64,000 bases of DNA. Origin: Flavisolibacter ginsengisoli DSM 18119. Lineage in GTDB: Bacteria > Bacteroidota > Bacteroidia > Chitinophagales > Chitinophagaceae. Position numbers and translations under genes: made by a program. The stretch lies in NCBI RefSeq assembly GCF_900129295.1, contig NZ_FQUU01000010.1:1-64000 (forward strand). The letters run 5' to 3'. The notes below the pieces were generated by a model. That model was given only the letters and a program-made list of their open reading frames with translations, was not told the origin of the DNA and searched no databases. This document shows positions 28,783 through 38,131 of the stretch, piece after piece; within the stretch, counting starts at the first letter, position 1, and the number at the start of each line of letters is the position of its first letter.

Positions 28783-28822
28783 AAAAAGACCCCGCCCCAG
28801 GCAATAAGGCGGGGTCTTTTTA
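28783..28822. terminator. Bidirectional rho-independent terminator
   Basis: A perfect GC-rich stem (AAAAAGACCCCGCC and its complement) around an 11-nt loop ends in T5 on the plus strand and in an equal run on the minus strand. It lies between two convergent genes and can stop both. Confidence 0.9.
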
Positions 28823-28830
28823 TTGGGATA

Positions 28831-29106
28831 TCAATTACCCGTTGATTTAAGGTATTCTATTATCTTTTTTTCTTCAGCGTCAGTAATGTTAGCCCTTACC
28901 TTCATATGCTTGCCAACAATATCCCAGTTAACCGCATTGAGTTCACCCGGCCCGGGAGCATTATGACAGCGACCACAGTTCTCACCCCACAGTTGAGTGC
29001 CTGTTTTATCATTTACCTTTTGGGAAACTGTGCAGCTATTTAGTAAAAACATGACAGAAATAAAACTCAACACCAATATAAAAGATAAGAGAATATATTT
29101 TTTCAT
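28831..29106 (-). CDS. Small c-type cytochrome lipoprotein
   Basis: I use the ATG at 29104-29106 (MKKYILLSF), since the longer version from 29127 overlaps the upstream gene and delays the signal peptide. The 91-residue product has a lipoprotein signal (LLNSC) and one heme-binding CGRCH motif after a short linker, the minimum for a class I c-type cytochrome. The distal region VGKHMKVRANITDAEEKKI offers the methionine ligand. It lies 10 bases after the outer-membrane barrel gene and shares an operon with it and another cytochrome. It probably carries electrons in the periplasm or at the outer membrane. Confidence 0.75.
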   Translation of the reverse strand: MKKYILLSFILVLSFISVMFLLNSCTVSQKVNDKTGTQLWGENCGRCHNAPGPGELNAVNWDIVGKHMKVRANITDAEEKKIIEYLKSTGN

Positions 29107-29116
29107 TGCAATGATT

Positions 29117-30244
29117 TTAAAATCCAAAAACTACCTGTGCTATAAATAGGTTGGGCTCATCTTTCTCAGTCTGGTAGGTCAGTTTTAAAAGGCTGTTCCA
29201 GTGCAACCAATAATCCAGTGAAACTGCAAACTGGTGTGTATCACTGCCACCCCATGGGGCATCCGCCGGACGCTTAAACTCCGAGTATCTTGCTGCCAGC
29301 TCAAGATTGTGAATGAATGTATTATGCACATGTGATGGACGCAGGGTTGCCGTTGCATAAAAAGCTGAAGGTGAATTGGTAAAGCTGTAAAGACTGCTGT
29401 CTGCCTTATAATAGCTGACCTGGTCAGTCTTCTGGTGCTTCCATTCTCCAATTAACCTCAGGTCACTTTGTAAAGGAGTCAAATGTGTATAATAGTTCAG
29501 GTCAACCGCCTGCATGTTAAGGCTGACATTTTCAAAAGGACTACCCAGGTCCCCGGTTTTTTTCTTATGCTGGAATGAAAATCCCAGTTCCAGGCTTGAA
29601 TTGGATAGGGGAAGAACTGCCAGCCTGCCACCAATGGCTTTACCGTTGTTATTGCCTATGTATCCTTCATAATCAAACTGGCCTGCATTTTCAGGATCTG
29701 TCAGTAGGATAGGTCCATTTGAAACATATACATCATAACTTATTTTTGAATCGCCTATACCAAATCCTCCCAATGCGCCAACACCTACTTCATTCATAGC
29801 CCCAATACCACCGTCGCCAAAGCCTACGGGATCAGTTGGAAAACGGTTGATAAAACCCTCACCCATCCGACCCCTGTAAGCACCAAACTTGGGCAAAAAT
29901 CTTCCTGCATGTAGAGTAAGATATGGGTTGACGAAATAACACATATTAGCATATTCAAGACCTATGTCCAGTGATCCCTCGCCGGTTTCAAATTCAGGTT
30001 CGGCTTCTACAAAAAGCTTTTCTGATATCTGCCAGAGAAAAATGGGTTTGAAATTCAGATCACCAAACTGTTTTGTGTTTTTGTTGGAAGTATAGGTCAT
30101 TTCTGCATTTCCAAAAACCGCAAAATTGTTTTGACCTGAATAGGAGGAAGAGGATTGAACCGGCTGGTTATTTTCTGTTGTATTTTGTGCCTGTAATAAC
30201 TGGCTGATGAGCAAACCTGCTAATGGTAGCAATAACTTCTTCAT
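29117..30244 (-). CDS. Outer-membrane beta-barrel protein (porin-like)
   Basis: The 375-residue protein has a signal peptide (MKKLLLPLAGLLISQLLQAQ) and then alternating beta-strand pattern through its length, ending in LFIAQVVFGF with a C-terminal aromatic residue as outer-membrane barrels require. The sequence LTLHAGRFLPKFGAYRGRMGEGF resembles phosphate/anion-selective porin-like proteins. It lies between two c-type cytochromes, with a 2-base gap to the upstream one, suggesting an operon. A porin-cytochrome unit or a substrate channel for an oxidation are both possible. Confidence 0.7.
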   Translation of the reverse strand: MKKLLLPLAGLLISQLLQAQNTTENNQPVQSSSSYSGQNNFAVFGNAEMTYTSNKNTKQFGDLNFKPIFLWQISEKLFVEAEPEFETGEGSLDIGLEYANMCYFVNPYLTLHAGRFLPKFGAYRGRMGEGFINRFPTDPVGFGDGGIGAMNEVGVGALGGFGIGDSKISYDVYVSNGPILLTDPENAGQFDYEGYIGNNNGKAIGGRLAVLPLSNSSLELGFSFQHKKKTGDLGSPFENVSLNMQAVDLNYYTHLTPLQSDLRLIGEWKHQKTDQVSYYKADSSLYSFTNSPSAFYATATLRPSHVHNTFIHNLELAARYSEFKRPADAPWGGSDTHQFAVSLDYWLHWNSLLKLTYQTEKDEPNLFIAQVVFGF

Positions 30245-30246
30245 GG

Positions 30247-30651
30247 CTAACTCTTTTTTTCTTTGGCTAAAGTGCGTATATAATTTACTACCTCCCAGCG
30301 CTGGGTGGGTGTTAATGTAGTTTTATAAGTAGGCATAGGCCTGTTGCCCTCAGTGATGATCCAGTATAATGCTCCATCTCTTTGTTTTTGCACAAAATCA
30401 GAGGTATGATCGGCAGGTGGTTTGGCAAGACCTGGTGCAGCAATGCCATCACCTTTTCCTTTATTGCCATGGCAGGTTACGCAAAACCTTGTATAGATCT
30501 TTTTGCCCTCTGTGATGGATGAAATATCTCCTTTAATAGGATTTGATATGGTATCCGCGTAGGCAGGAGTTGGAAATTTGCGCTGTGAATATGTTGTATT
30601 CAGGGAAATGGTAAATAGGAGCAGAGCAATGAAATTTTTATACGGAAGCAT
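30247..30651 (-). CDS. c-type cytochrome (class I)
   Basis: The 134-residue protein has a signal peptide ending near TTYS and one heme motif, CVTCHGNKGKGDG, in the classical class I setting. GNRPMPTYKTTLTPTQRWEV carries the distal methionine. It is the first gene of a three-gene minus-strand operon with an outer-membrane barrel and a smaller cytochrome lipoprotein. It should act in periplasmic electron transfer. Redox partner is unknown. Confidence 0.85.
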   Translation of the reverse strand: MLPYKNFIALLLFTISLNTTYSQRKFPTPAYADTISNPIKGDISSITEGKKIYTRFCVTCHGNKGKGDGIAAPGLAKPPADHTSDFVQKQRDGALYWIITEGNRPMPTYKTTLTPTQRWEVVNYIRTLAKEKKS

Positions 30652-30840
30652 ATAAAAAAATTTCGGTTAGCTCCTGTAAGGTATTTCAATTTCAAACTCA
30701 GGAAAATGATTAAAATCATTATATGCTATTGCATGAATTGAAAGCTGGACAGTAATGGGTGGGGAAAATTGGTTTTGTAAATAAAATTAACCGTGGCAGT
30801 TTCATTGCTTGCCACCCTAAGGAATTTCTCTAAACTGAAG

Positions 30841-31128
30841 CTATCGAATTAAAACAACTGTACCTTTTTTTACTTTTTCTTTTTCACCTTCCAACTGGTA
30901 ATGGCATGTCCAGATGAAAACATTTATATCCTGTGTTTTCTGACGATAGGTTCCGTCCCAACCCTTGTTACGTTCCGATGTTTCATATACTATCTCACCC
31001 CACCTATTATAGATGGTTAATCTAAAGCTTTTTATATTACCAAAGACCATCGTTCTGAATACATCATTAAAGTTTCTAAGAGAAAAAAACAGTCCCTGGT
31101 AATCAAATATAAGTTTCCCTATGAGCAT
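30841..31128 (-). pseudogene. Orphan type-B T9SS C-terminal domain (CHU_C-like remnant)
   Basis: The 95 codons match only the C-terminal sorting domain that sends gliding-motility-associated proteins through the type IX secretion system: FRLTIYNRWGEIVYET, KGWDGTYRQKTQD, VFIWTCHYQLEGE, KKGTVVLIR. The start of the domain, normally PNGDGLNDVFRP, is degraded to SLRNFNDVFRT, and no signal peptide or passenger domain precedes it. It is therefore the tail of a large secreted protein that was otherwise lost. It lies 24 bases after the 337-residue gene stop. Confidence 0.75.
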
Positions 31129-31152
31129 CTTTAAATAATGAACCTAAACATT

Positions 31153-32166
31153 TCAATGTAGCTCTTGCCTATGTAAATTCTGCAGAGTTGAGCTATCAAT
31201 ACTTACCTTACCACTATCTTTAACTTGCCTGGTTAAAGATTCCGTTTGGTAGATATTCATTTGCGTTTGAGGTGCTTTGTATTCATTAGTCGTATGCTCA
31301 CAACCTCCTGAAGCCAGGGCTCTTATTACCATAATAATAATCCATACAACCCACCAGTAACCCCGAAAGTTTGAAGAGTTGGATGAACCTGTATACACAG
31401 AATGATTAGATACAATCGTTCCCCTAAGGTTTTCAGGTGTGTCTTCAAGTGTTACAAGTTGTTCACTCATCTGCCTGCAATCATTTCGATATTTTTTCTG
31501 TATGGCCACCCCAAGATTAACCAGTTGAACGATCAGCTCATTCTTAATATCATAAAATTCATCGGGTAGATTGTTAAACATTCCATGCCAGTCAGTATCA
31601 ATCCACCAGGAGATTTTGGGCCGCATCATTTTATAGTTCTCAAGGTTGGTATTGCGAAGCAGCCTCAGATTTTCATCTAAGAAAATACGCAAGGGGCGAA
31701 AAGCTTCTTCCCGTTCCGGAGCTTGAAGTAATTCCTCTATACGCAATAATTCCCCCATTTCAGCCAGGTCACCTCCAGCGAGTAAAGTGCGTGATACGTA
31801 ATTGAAAGGACCAACAATATAGGGTGATAAAAATTTATCAAATTCCCCATTGTTCCAAAATGGCCGAAAACCATCCCGGATGGTGGCAGCATTATATGTA
31901 TTATTCTCAAGCAATTGCAATAGCTCTGGCACACTCCATATTTGTTTATGAAATGATAACCGTCCTGGAAAATCCGGATGCTCTATTTCTTCAAAAACAT
32001 CCTGGCGGGTATAAGTATATCCATCTACTTCAATAAAACCCCCTTGCGCAATGCCGAATTCTGCCTGCAATTGCTTCCTTACCCTGGATAAATAAAAATC
32101 ATTGCCAGTGGAAATATCACAGTAATTAAACAGCCTGATAATAGATATGTATTGCTTATTAGCCAA
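31153..32166 (-). CDS. Unknown single-span membrane protein linked to Hsp70
   Basis: I do not recognise the family of this 337-residue protein. Residues 1-260 are soluble and helical (for example GFIEVDGYTYTRQDVFEEIE and a Trp-rich ISWWIDTDWHGM). Residues ~268-287 (GYWWVVWIIIMVIRALAS) form one transmembrane helix, followed by a 45-residue tail. It overlaps the end of the Hsp70 gene by 8 bases, so translation is probably coupled. It may be a client or membrane anchor for the chaperone. Topology is not determined. Confidence 0.6.
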   Translation of the reverse strand: MANKQYISIIRLFNYCDISTGNDFYLSRVRKQLQAEFGIAQGGFIEVDGYTYTRQDVFEEIEHPDFPGRLSFHKQIWSVPELLQLLENNTYNAATIRDGFRPFWNNGEFDKFLSPYIVGPFNYVSRTLLAGGDLAEMGELLRIEELLQAPEREEAFRPLRIFLDENLRLLRNTNLENYKMMRPKISWWIDTDWHGMFNNLPDEFYDIKNELIVQLVNLGVAIQKKYRNDCRQMSEQLVTLEDTPENLRGTIVSNHSVYTGSSNSSNFRGYWWVVWIIIMVIRALASGGCEHTTNEYKAPQTQMNIYQTESLTRQVKDSGKVSIDSSTLQNLHRQELH

Positions 32167-34696
32167 TGCCTGTTCCTTTGAATGCCTGATTAATATTGTC
32201 TTTTATTGTTACCATGAGGTGTGTCAAACTGAAAACCTGCCGCCTGAATTCTGGATATTTTTCTTTTTCAAGTGATGCATCAGCCATTTTCATCAAAGAC
32301 CGGGCAGCGGGATAGTCTTTGTAAGATTCAGCCGGAAGCTCCCTCCACATAATATACCGGCTGATAAGAAAGCTGGTGGTATTACAAAGTGCATCCCAAT
32401 GCAGGTCATCAAGCTGTTTTAACTTGTTGGCTATAAACGAAACGTTTTTGGAGCGGATAAAAGAATTCTCGCTCTGCTCTATTTTTTGAAACTTCTTCAG
32501 CATTTCCTGCTTTTCAAAATCACAGGTGTTTATGGTTTCCATCACTCTTTCTTTGGCTTCAAAATATTCCTCCACCAGCATGGCTATTCTTTCATTGCCG
32601 CCCAGTTTATCCGATGCCTGTGAAACCCGCATGATTTTTTCAGCAATGACATATTTCTCATCCGATTTATCATTGCTCTTTAATTTGAACAATCGCTCTT
32701 TAACGGATTGCAGGTCTTCCAGTAATGCATTTGCTTTTATTTCCCAGGCGTCATTCTCATTATATTGAAATTGCCTTATGGTTTGTATAAGTTCATTTTC
32801 CAGTAAATTGTATTGTTCACGCAAGCGCTCCAGGTTGATCTGCTTCTCTGAGATAGAGAAAACGTTATTAAACTCCTGCTGCGTCATCACCAGGAAAATA
32901 GAAGTTTCCAATACCCTTGAATCCGTAATGTGAAGTTGGATCTCAATGTCAGAACCTTTGATCAGGTCAGTCTTCAAATCCTTGCCTGAAATTTCTATAC
33001 ATCCTATTGTTAAATTGGATGAAGGGCGTGCACTTTTATCCCCCTCCAGGATGTTTATTATGATAGCATCCTTTGAGCCTTTGCTTATCGTTTTGGAAAT
33101 TTCCCGGTATATAGTTCTTTTTTGAGGCAATACAGAGTTGCGTTCAAAAATGGCTTCAAGCTTCGTAGTCTTATTTTCTACATCATCAATCTCTAAAGAT
33201 ATGTCATAAGGTAAAGGCTGACCTCCAATCGTATACTTGCCCTGCGTGATGCTTATTTCCCTGGAAAGAGATTTTATTTCTTCATACCTGTTATCATATA
33301 CTGAAAGTGTAAAATGGTTGGTTACAGATGGAAGTAAAGGAAGAAACTCGGTTTTTTTGGCTTTCAAACCAACAAAACCAGAATCAAAGCCCCCATCCGC
33401 ACGGATAATGCGGAAGAATTTATTTTCATAAGCACCTTCGCAAAACAGTAATAAGACTTCTTCTTTGTCACGACTTGATTTTGAGTAAGATGTTTCAATG
33501 TGCAGTTCGGGCTCAATAAAATCAACAGTGGAAAGAATTTCGCTGGCAATTGCTTCAGCGCTGATAATTTCATTTTGTCCTGAAGATTCATAGTATTTAT
33601 TGGCTGCATACCAGGCAGCTCCAGCAACAATTGAAGTAGTAGGGTCAGAAGAAAAATTAAGGGGAATGCCTGTCTGCAAAGCCAGTTGCTCTCTCACCTG
33701 GGGCACATAGGTGCTGCCACCAACCAATACCAGCTGGTTAATATCTTTTGAAGATAGCCGGTTATTTTCCAATACATTTTTTACCAGCCTAACGGTTTCA
33801 TTAATCAGGGGTAGAAATATTTCATCGGTCTTTTCCCTGGTTATTGGAATGGAAAACTCATATCGTTTGTTATTGAGTTCTGCACTGAACTCCACAAAAA
33901 CTGACTTAGAGTAGGAGAGTTCTTTCTTCGCTTCTTCTGCATAATACAGGATCTCGTAATACAGTTTTTCATACTTGCCATGCTTCACTCTGAACTCTTC
34001 TTCAAAGTCTTCAATGCCTGTCCGGAGAATGATTTCGGGTACAATTATTTTTTCAATAATGGCAAAATCAAAATCAGCACCTCCCAGGAAATTATTTCCT
34101 TCATGATCCACAATTTTCAATTCCTGGTCTGTTGCCTGTACAAGGGCTGCGTCAAACGTACCCCCACCAAGATCATATACAAGCCAGTAGCCATCCTTTT
34201 GAAGGTCTTCAGGAAATTGATTGAAGAAAGCCAGGCTGGCAGCAATCGGTTCCTGTAAAAGAAAGATTTCTTTAAAGCCCGCCGCTTGCCCTGCTTTTAA
34301 AGTGGCGTTGCTCTGCATCGTATCAAAAGAGGCAGGAATTGTGATGACGCAGGCTTCCGGGGTTTCGCCTGTATAAATAAAATTTTTGAGTTCTTTCAAT
34401 ACCAGTTCTGATAACTGTACAGGAGTAATATTGTCATCAATATTTACGACATAATATCTTTCGTCAGTGCCCATCTTGCGTTTGAAGTTGCCAAACACAT
34501 TGACAGGGTCCTTGGTCAAATATTCCCTTGCTTTATCACCTACCAGTATCCGCTCAGGGCGGTAGGCTACCACAGATGCTAATGTTTCTTTCTGTCCAAC
34601 CGGATTTTTAAATACCACCACCTTATTGCCATCGTATTTGGCAATAAGTGAATTCGTGGTCCCCAGGTCGATGCCAAAGTTTACGGGCTTCATCAT
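32159..34696 (-). CDS. Long Hsp70-family chaperone (DnaK-like)
   Basis: The 845-residue protein has a full Hsp70 ATPase domain in residues ~1-375: FGIDLGTTNSLIAKY (phosphate 1), EPIAASLAF, LVYDLGGGTFDAAL (phosphate 2), and LVLVGGSTYVPQVREQL (adenosine). A substrate-binding-like beta domain follows at about 400-590. Then ~250 residues of helices replace the short DnaK lid, and the EEVD/EEVK-type tail of housekeeping DnaK is absent. It is about 200 residues longer than DnaK. It lies in an operon with a GrpE-like small gene upstream (3-base gap) and a membrane protein downstream (overlap). It is unlikely to be the main cellular DnaK. No J-domain protein is present. Confidence 0.85.
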   Translation of the reverse strand: MMKPVNFGIDLGTTNSLIAKYDGNKVVVFKNPVGQKETLASVVAYRPERILVGDKAREYLTKDPVNVFGNFKRKMGTDERYYVVNIDDNITPVQLSELVLKELKNFIYTGETPEACVITIPASFDTMQSNATLKAGQAAGFKEIFLLQEPIAASLAFFNQFPEDLQKDGYWLVYDLGGGTFDAALVQATDQELKIVDHEGNNFLGGADFDFAIIEKIIVPEIILRTGIEDFEEEFRVKHGKYEKLYYEILYYAEEAKKELSYSKSVFVEFSAELNNKRYEFSIPITREKTDEIFLPLINETVRLVKNVLENNRLSSKDINQLVLVGGSTYVPQVREQLALQTGIPLNFSSDPTTSIVAGAAWYAANKYYESSGQNEIISAEAIASEILSTVDFIEPELHIETSYSKSSRDKEEVLLLFCEGAYENKFFRIIRADGGFDSGFVGLKAKKTEFLPLLPSVTNHFTLSVYDNRYEEIKSLSREISITQGKYTIGGQPLPYDISLEIDDVENKTTKLEAIFERNSVLPQKRTIYREISKTISKGSKDAIIINILEGDKSARPSSNLTIGCIEISGKDLKTDLIKGSDIEIQLHITDSRVLETSIFLVMTQQEFNNVFSISEKQINLERLREQYNLLENELIQTIRQFQYNENDAWEIKANALLEDLQSVKERLFKLKSNDKSDEKYVIAEKIMRVSQASDKLGGNERIAMLVEEYFEAKERVMETINTCDFEKQEMLKKFQKIEQSENSFIRSKNVSFIANKLKQLDDLHWDALCNTTSFLISRYIMWRELPAESYKDYPAARSLMKMADASLEKEKYPEFRRQVFSLTHLMVTIKDNINQAFKGTGIG

Positions 34697-34699
34697 AGC

Positions 34700-35017
34700 T
34701 TAATTCTCCACAAGCACCACTCCCTTTTGCAGCAATAATACCTTTCCTTCTTTTTGCTGGTAAATAACAGGTTTGATGGTACGGCTTATTTTCAGTTTTG
34801 AACCAATACTGCCACTTATGCTGGCTTCATAATCTGTTCTTGTTTCGGAATAAGTTTCCCCGGTAGGGTCATGCACCAGGTAGCCTTCTTCTTCAAAAAT
34901 GTTATGCAGGCGTTTAAAATTGCGATCAAAATCGATGGCAATGCCTTTTTCCTTCATTTTCGCCTGGATTTCAAATATTTGATTAATGATAGGGACAGGG
35001 TTTACCATCGTAAACAA
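34700..35017 (-). CDS. Small GrpE-like protein, first gene of the Hsp70 operon
   Basis: The 105-residue protein begins with a helical stretch (INQIFEIQAKMKEKG) and ends with short beta strands, KLKISRTIKPVIYQQKEGKV and LLLQKGVVLVEN. GYLVHDPTGETYSETRTDYEA resembles the start of the GrpE beta domain (DP-x-G-x-x-x-D-x-x-x-x-EA). Position just before an Hsp70 gene, 3 bases away, supports a nucleotide-exchange role. It lacks the long dimerising coiled coil of true GrpE. A second start at M4 is possible. The GrpE link is my inference, not a family match. Confidence 0.55.
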   Translation of the reverse strand: MFTMVNPVPIINQIFEIQAKMKEKGIAIDFDRNFKRLHNIFEEEGYLVHDPTGETYSETRTDYEASISGSIGSKLKISRTIKPVIYQQKEGKVLLLQKGVVLVEN

Positions 35018-35281
35018 TTGATTGATAAGCTGTGAAAATAATACTCAGGTCTCAGAACGCAAATTTTCTCATTCAATAGTCTTCAGAAATCCCTTATTGG
35101 TATTGAACCTTCTTCCGAAAGCTAAAGAAATAACGAAAGGGCGCTGTTTGAAACAATTTGTAAGATGCTAAAAAACTTCATGGCTGGTAATGATAAAAAG
35201 TCGTTTACTATACCTTGTATTGCATAAAGCCAGCCTTGGCCTGATCAAATAGTTTCTGTCTGGTACAAAAAATAAATATGC

Positions 35282-35914
35282 TTACAGTTTCTTAAATGGA
35301 ACCAGTACAGAAAGCCTTGTATTTTTTAAAATATTAGAGGAGTTGGAATAAGTATCAATTGGTTTCAAAATGATATCAAGATTGCCTTTAAGTTCTATAA
35401 TAGCCGGACCGAAATTATATTGTGCCCCTGCACTCATATGAAATCCCCATAGAAACCGCTTTTCAGTATAGAAATTATCTTTATTCATATCGTCTTTATT
35501 GGAGTAGGCAGTTTTTTCCATTGCTAAGGCAAATCCCCCTCCAACAAAGGGTAAGAACTTCTTTTCTTTCACATCTCCGCCAAAAACAGTTTTGAAGCCT
35601 ATTTGTGAATAAATGTATTTATAAGCCGCCAGTACATCTGGTTCTCTGGTGATATTGCCATTAGCATCAAAACTACTGGCGCCTTCTATTAATCTTGAAT
35701 GCGTAAAATAGGATACATCCACAAAAACCGACTGGCGCATACCGTCATCAACGTATTCATATTTTATGTTTGGACACCATCCTTTAAATAGTTGCATGGA
35801 ACCAGGAACATTGAATGTACCATAGCCGGCTCCTAAAATGGATTGGGCTGATGCAGCACTCGATAAGAAAAATAAAGCGGAAATAAGTAGCCCTAAGCGA
35901 TTAAATTGTTTCAT
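35282..35914 (-). CDS. Outer-membrane beta-barrel protein
   Basis: I take M4 (35912-35914) as start, since MKQFNRLGLLISALFFLSS is a clean signal peptide; a start at 35923 is also possible. The mature part of about 190 residues alternates polar and apolar residues (YEYVDDGMRQSVFVDVSYF, FHMSAGAQYNFGPAIIELKG) as in small Bacteroidota outer-membrane barrels. The last residues RLSVLVPFKKL lack a terminal Phe. Role unknown. It stands alone between the Hsp70 operon and a two-component pair. Confidence 0.6.
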   Translation of the reverse strand: MKQFNRLGLLISALFFLSSAASAQSILGAGYGTFNVPGSMQLFKGWCPNIKYEYVDDGMRQSVFVDVSYFTHSRLIEGASSFDANGNITREPDVLAAYKYIYSQIGFKTVFGGDVKEKKFLPFVGGGFALAMEKTAYSNKDDMNKDNFYTEKRFLWGFHMSAGAQYNFGPAIIELKGNLDIILKPIDTYSNSSNILKNTRLSVLVPFKKL

Positions 35915-36229
35915 AGGATGCATAAGTATAAATCAAGTAAAGTTTGGATGTGCTGAGTATTGAAATAAAAATTATAGTTAGTGCCAGTACAGAAATGGAA
36001 AAGCCTAACTATAAGTTGCTAAAACTAATCCATCGACTAATTGCTGCAAGATTTAAATAAATGGAGATATTGCCAAACGGAAAAATACCAGGGAAAACCA
36101 CGTGAAATGTCCTGGCATGCCACTACATACAATTTCAAATAAGGTTAGGGCTGAGGGGTGACCTTGCATGCAGCAATTTCATACAAATAGCTGCATCCTC
36201 ATCACCAGGATAAATATATAGTTCCCCTC
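35915..36229. other. 315-base intergenic region
   Basis: Between the outer-membrane barrel and the LytTR regulator, both on minus. It should carry the barrel promoter. I see no RNA gene, strong hairpin or repeat in it. Confidence 0.4.
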
Positions 36230-36940
36230 TTAACCAAATCTATTGGCATCAATAGAATTAAAGAAAACAGATTTATAGGTGTCACCAATTGGAATAATAT
36301 GTTTCCCGATAAATATTCTGTTACGTTCTATGACCTCGATCTTATTCAGGGCAACAATAAAAGATTTATGTACCCTCATAAACAGGTTGGCTGGTAGTTC
36401 GTTTTCAAGGTTTTTCAAATTCTCCAGTACTATCAGCTTCTCGGTGTTGGTTTGCAGGCTTATATAATCCCTTAAACCTTCAATAAACAGGATGTCTTCC
36501 AAGGGAAGCCGCACTAAACGGTTGTCTGTTTTACAAAAAATAAAATCTTTTTGCTTAACCTCATTGGCAGGCGCTGCCTGCTTGGTAGAAAAGTAATCCC
36601 TTGCTTTTGATGCTGCTTTCAGGAACCTTTCATAAGTAATTGGTTTTAATAAATAATCCAGGACATTATGCTCATAACCGTCCAGGGCATATTCTCCATA
36701 TGCCGTTGTCAAAATATACCTGCACTTTTCCCCGGCAATTTTCATCAATTGAATACCTGTTAATTCTTTCATTTGTATATCCGAAAAAACCAGGTCAACC
36801 TTATTTTCCTGCAGAAAATTAATTGCTTCAATGGGCCTTGTGGTACTAAAGATCAACTCCAGGAAGGGCGTTTTATTCACATAGTCCTCTATCAATGCCA
36901 GTGCCCAGGGCTCATCATCTATGACAATGCATTTTATCAT
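36230..36940 (-). CDS. LytTR-type response regulator
   Basis: The 236-residue protein has a receiver domain (residues 1-120) with the acidic pocket at DDE (8-10), phosphoacceptor D54 in VFSDIQM and conserved K99. The C-terminal LytTR DNA-binding domain is recognised by FIFCKTDNRLVRLPLEDILF, followed by VHKSFIVALNKIEVIERNRI. Such regulators bind direct repeats near promoters. It follows its histidine kinase with no gap (36940/36941), so the two form one operon and one signalling pair. Confidence 0.92.
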   Translation of the reverse strand: MIKCIVIDDEPWALALIEDYVNKTPFLELIFSTTRPIEAINFLQENKVDLVFSDIQMKELTGIQLMKIAGEKCRYILTTAYGEYALDGYEHNVLDYLLKPITYERFLKAASKARDYFSTKQAAPANEVKQKDFIFCKTDNRLVRLPLEDILFIEGLRDYISLQTNTEKLIVLENLKNLENELPANLFMRVHKSFIVALNKIEVIERNRIFIGKHIIPIGDTYKSVFFNSIDANRFG

Positions 36941-37966
36941 TTATAAATTTATTTCAAGTTCTGCATGGTAATACGATCCGTCAATACCAGTGTTAAAACA
37001 ATGGTTATCCGGATATAGTAAGTTTAATCTTCGCTTTAAATTGCTCAATCCCGTTCCGGTACTATCTGCATTATGGGTGTCATTTATTTTATTTCTGCAG
37101 CTATAGGTAAGTTTGTCCTCTTCAATCCTTAAATTGATTTCAATGGGCTGATGCTGTTCATCTGCAACACCATACTTGAATGCATTTTCAACAAAAGGAA
37201 GCAGGATAAAAGGAGCGATCTCCTTTCTTTTTGGGTCTCCGGTTATAGTCATATTTACCGCACCCCCGCCGGTATAACGCAATGCATTGAGATCAATTGA
37301 ACTCCTCAAATACTCTATTTCCTTTTCCAGCTCCACTTTTTCCTTTGCCAGTTCTGTTGTCATGTAGCGCATTAGTTCGCCCAATTTTTGAATGGCCGGC
37401 AGGGCTTTTTCAGATTTATGGTATACCAGCGAATAAATATTATTGATGGTATTGAACAGGAAATGCGGGTTGATTTGCCCACGCAAAAAATTTATTTCAG
37501 CTTCTGCCTGTTGTTTTTGCAGTTCATTCCTGGCCTCGATTATTTTGGCATTATTCACCACCAACCAGATCAAAGAAGCGCTTATAATATATTTTCCACC
37601 AAAATAAATATTATCAAATACATAGTACACCAGGCTTGTACCGGCGGTGTAGTTTCTCAGTCCTAAAAAATGGGGGTATACCAGTTCTTCAACAAAGTAG
37701 CGGAGTATAATATAGATCAGCAATGAAATAATAGACCAGAGAACAACAGATCCTATTTGCCTTTTGCTTTTAAACAGCTTTGGCATTACCAGGAAGTATT
37801 GGAAATAAAAGGTTGTGGCACCAACTATAAATTGAGAAATAAATAATGGTTTAAACAGTTTCATCAATTCAACAGGTTCGCGCCGCAGGTACCAATAAAC
37901 GAGAGGTGAGAATAGGAACCAGGTCCAATACACGATGTGTATTATTTTTTCATACCGTTTTGCCAT
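36941..37966 (-). CDS. LytS-type sensor histidine kinase
   Basis: The 341-residue protein has four hydrophobic segments in residues ~8-140, then the His_kinase domain of the LytS/AlgZ type, LRGQINPHFLFNTINNI, with the phosphorylated H168. The ATP lid is near residue 290-310 (TGTGLSNLKRRLNLLYPD). No extracellular sensor domain is seen, so the membrane part likely senses the signal. It should phosphorylate the LytTR regulator encoded by the next gene. The opposite-strand TonB-receptor-like gene across a 165-base gap may be the target. Confidence 0.9.
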   Translation of the reverse strand: MAKRYEKIIHIVYWTWFLFSPLVYWYLRREPVELMKLFKPLFISQFIVGATTFYFQYFLVMPKLFKSKRQIGSVVLWSIISLLIYIILRYFVEELVYPHFLGLRNYTAGTSLVYYVFDNIYFGGKYIISASLIWLVVNNAKIIEARNELQKQQAEAEINFLRGQINPHFLFNTINNIYSLVYHKSEKALPAIQKLGELMRYMTTELAKEKVELEKEIEYLRSSIDLNALRYTGGGAVNMTITGDPKRKEIAPFILLPFVENAFKYGVADEQHQPIEINLRIEEDKLTYSCRNKINDTHNADSTGTGLSNLKRRLNLLYPDNHCFNTGIDGSYYHAELEINL

Positions 37967-38131
37967 TTGCTAAAATTATTCATTCTTTTTCTTGCCTTTA
38001 TTTTAATCTGCAAACACCCTATTATCATCTGCAAAACCCTCAATTGCCTTTGTCGGACATAACCAGGTGTTTGCAGAAAAGGCAATAATTGTTTTTTTGA
38101 ACTACGCTTCCTTTGGCAAAAATCAGCCAAA

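Noticed and set aside
32159-34696. Hsp70 gene as the main dnaK
   Set aside because: It is about 200 residues longer, lacks the EEVD/EEVK-type tail and has no dnaJ neighbour.
38086-38116. Promoter before the TonB-receptor-like gene (TTG and TTCCTTTG)
   Set aside because: The -7 candidate has one mismatch and the spacing to the TTG is about 16 bases, shorter than the phylum norm.
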